Shown: one piece after another, positions 6,505 to 7,871 of the stretch
Layout: each line of letters opens with the position of its first letter
How positions within the stretch are numbered: position 1 is the first letter of the stretch
DNA from: Flavimaricola sp.
GTDB taxonomy: Bacteria > Pseudomonadota > Alphaproteobacteria > Rhodobacterales > Rhodobacteraceae
Length of the DNA: 7,871 nt
Reading direction: 5' to 3'
Assembly: GCA_023300365.1 (NCBI GenBank)
Contig: JALZWD010000324.1
Span: forward strand, 1 to 7,871
The notes under the pieces: model-generated
Seen by the model: only the letters and a program-made list of their open reading frames with translations
Told to the model about the DNA's origin: nothing
Database searches by the model: none
Made by a program: the position numbers and the translations under genes

Positions 6505-7707
6505 TTGGGTATTTGGCAAAAGATACTTGAGACTGGACTGCGTGGTTTTTTTAAAGAAGGCGCATTGACAGTCACTTGGCCTGACGGCTCAGAAACCTCG
6601 TTTGGGGATGGGGTTGGCGAAACAGTAGGGCTGCATATTCATTCCGAGGCATTGCCAAGACGTATCCTAACCAACCCCGACTTGGCCTTTGGTGAGGGCT
6701 ATGTTTCTGGTGATCTCACTTTCAAAGAGGATGATCTCGACGGTTTTTTACGTCTTGCCCTTACAAACCGGAACAAAGGTGGCGGGTTTCTCTTTCAATC
6801 AACACGCGCGGTTCGCAAGCTTGCGCGCGCGGCCTTGCTTTATAATCCACTAGGGCGCGCGCAAGACAATGTTGCGCACCATTATGATCTCTCGGCACAG
6901 CTTTATGACATGTTCCTTGATACCGACCGACAATATTCCTGTGCGTTCTTCCCCGACCCCGACCTGACCCTCGAAGACGCCCAAATTGAAAAGAAACGGC
7001 ATATCGCTCGAAAGCTTTGCCTTGAACCAGGCATGCGCGTTCTTGATATCGGGTGCGGGTGGGGCGGTATGGCCCTTACACTGGCCCAAGAATTTGGCGT
7101 TCACGTCACCGGCGTTACCCTATCCAAAGAACAACACGCATTGGCGACATCACGCGTTCAGCAGGCGGGTCTCTCGGACAAAATTGATATTCGGTTGCAA
7201 GACTACCGTGAGGTCGACGAGGTTTTTGACCGGGTCGTGTCTGTCGGGATGTTCGAACATGTCGGCCCGCGCAACTACACCGAATTTTTCTCACATCTCA
7301 GCCGCCTCATGGGCGACGACAGTGTTTGTTTGATCCACACCATCGCCAACGATGGCGCCCCTATCCTAACCAGCCCTTGGATAACCAAATACATTTTCCC
7401 CGGAGGCCACATTCCATCGATGCAAGAAATTGCGCCGCACTACGAAAAGACAGACCTACGGCTGACGGATGTTGAGGTTTGGCGCAATCACTATGCCGAA
7501 ACGCTTCGTCATTGGTATGATCGTTTTGCCGCCAACCAAGCAGAGGCTGAGGCCCTTTATGACGAGGCATTCGTTCGAATGTGGCGCTACTACCTCAAAA
7601 CCAGCGAACATACGTTCCGGTATGGGCGTCAGGTGGTCTTTCAAATGCAGTTTTCTCGCGCGCATACAACCGTGCCGCTAACACGGGACTACATCTACGC
7701 ATCATGA
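6505..7707 (+). CDS. Cyclopropane-fatty-acyl-phospholipid synthase family SAM methyltransferase
   Basis: With the TTG start at 6505 the protein has 400 residues, the usual length for this family. The N-terminal region (about 1-115) is the lipid-binding part. The SAM-dependent methyltransferase domain follows, with motif I V-L-D-I-G-C-G-W-G-G at 179-188 and V-T-G-V-T-L-S at 201-207. Active-site motifs match E. coli Cfa: Y-S-C-A-F-F (C146), M-F-E-H-V-G-P-R-N-Y (E251, H252), L-I-H-T-I (H278), I-F-P-G-G-H-I-P-S (H302) and W-R-N-H-Y-A-E-T-L (Y330). The family transfers a methylene from S-adenosylmethionine to cis double bonds of phospholipid acyl chains at the inner membrane. Some alphaproteobacterial members instead make methyl-branched unsaturated acids (UfaM type), so the product is not certain and I give no symbol. 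The frame stays open upstream to 6382, but that stretch is not family-like. It is transcribed away from the mrp operon and probably has its own promoter. Confidence 0.9.
   Translation: MGIWQKILETGLRGFFKEGALTVTWPDGSETSFGDGVGETVGLHIHSEALPRRILTNPDLAFGEGYVSGDLTFKEDDLDGFLRLALTNRNKGGGFLFQSTRAVRKLARAALLYNPLGRAQDNVAHHYDLSAQLYDMFLDTDRQYSCAFFPDPDLTLEDAQIEKKRHIARKLCLEPGMRVLDIGCGWGGMALTLAQEFGVHVTGVTLSKEQHALATSRVQQAGLSDKIDIRLQDYREVDEVFDRVVSVGMFEHVGPRNYTEFFSHLSRLMGDDSVCLIHTIANDGAPILTSPWITKYIFPGGHIPSMQEIAPHYEKTDLRLTDVEVWRNHYAETLRHWYDRFAANQAEAEALYDEAFVRMWRYYLKTSEHTFRYGRQVVFQMQFSRAHTTVPLTRDYIYAS
6820..6865. repeat. 11-bp inverted repeat inside the methyltransferase gene
   Basis: CTTGCGCGCGC (6820-6830) is the exact reverse complement of GCGCGCGCAAG (6855-6865), with a 24-base AT-richer loop between them. 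A 12-bp perfect palindrome, CGCAAGCTTGCG, overlaps the left arm at 6814-6825. The stretch encodes the Arg/Ala-rich link between the N-terminal region and the methyltransferase domain. The repeat may simply reflect CGC and GCG codons for Arg and Ala. Confidence 0.6.
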
Positions 7708-7794
7708 ATGGCGCACCAAGGTTCCAACGATAAACCACCAGCCGACTAGACGCGGCAGTATCTTCACAGCATTGCGAAATCATGTGGCATGGCG

Positions 7795-7812
7795 TGGGGC
7801 ATCATTGCCCCA
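7795..7812. terminator. Hairpin between convergent genes, possible bidirectional terminator
   Basis: TGGGGCA-TCAT-TGCCCCA forms a perfect 7-bp, GC-rich stem with a four-base loop. It lies 87 bases after the methyltransferase stop and 12 bases after the stop of a possible convergent reading frame. There is no T-run directly after the stem on either strand, so it is not a textbook intrinsic terminator; its position at a convergent junction is the main argument. Confidence 0.4.
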
Positions 7813-7824
7813 GCCGATAGACCA

Positions 7825-7871
7825 CTATTTTGGCGTGCTTGTGGCCTCAACCACAATCTCGGCATCAATAT
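7825..7871 (-). CDS. Possible C-terminal end of a convergent gene (mostly outside window)
   Basis: On the minus strand the frame entering from the right edge reads I-D-A-E-I-V-V-E-A-T-S-T-P-K and stops at a TAG at 7827-7825. The amino-acid pattern (alternating acidic and aliphatic residues, then a short polar end) looks like a genuine protein terminus, and a hairpin follows the stop. With only 14 codons visible no family can be named, and chance cannot be excluded. Confidence 0.3.
   Translation of the reverse strand, partial: IDAEIVVEATSTPK

Noticed and set aside
7708..7749. 13-codon ATG frame directly after the methyltransferase stop
   Set aside because: It is too short, has no ribosome-binding site, and no resemblance to anything known.
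1..7871. CRISPR arrays, tRNA or rRNA genes, insertion sequences, attachment sites
   Set aside because: I saw no regularly spaced repeats, cloverleaf-like segments, transposase-like frames or terminal inverted repeats.

Overview
The window is an ordinary-looking stretch of an alphaproteobacterial chromosome. The best guess is a Rhodobacterales/roseobacter-type organism. That guess rests on the group-2 Mrp/Pha antiporter operon with a fused A-B subunit, on protein sequences that read as alphaproteobacterial, and on a base composition that is GC-leaning but not extreme. No ribosomal marker is present, so the taxonomy is inference.

Layout: (1) Positions 1-242, plus strand, hold the C-terminal part of a short-chain dehydrogenase of the gluconate 5-dehydrogenase type; its start lies outside the window. 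(2) Positions 239-6175, minus strand, hold a complete six-gene Mrp (Pha) operon transcribed in the order AB-C-D-E-F-G. Every junction overlaps or is separated by one base. It should encode one multi-subunit monovalent cation/proton antiporter of the inner membrane, related to the membrane arm of respiratory complex I. (3) Positions 6176-6504 are a divergent intergenic region of 329 bases. It contains the ribosome-binding sites of both flanking genes, a 12-bp palindrome and a pair of 9-bp direct repeats, but no promoter I can defend. (4) Positions 6505-7707, plus strand, hold a complete cyclopropane-fatty-acyl-phospholipid-synthase-family methyltransferase with a probable TTG start. (5) Positions 7708-7871 hold a short perfect hairpin and, on the minus strand, what may be the last 14 codons of a convergent gene.

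Working together: subunits AB, C and D form the ion/proton-translocating core, and E, F and G are small accessory membrane subunits. Together they exchange internal Na+ or K+ for external protons, supporting pH and salt homeostasis. The divergent methyltransferase modifies unsaturated acyl chains of membrane phospholipids. The two units could be related as membrane-stress functions, but only their adjacency supports that. The dehydrogenase belongs to sugar-acid metabolism and has no evident functional tie.

I did not find a previously undescribed system here. The points worth a second look are small-scale: interlocked stop codons at 239-242, ribosome-binding sites built into acidic C-terminal tails of the antiporter subunits, palindromes near and inside the methyltransferase gene, and uncertainty about what that methyltransferase makes.
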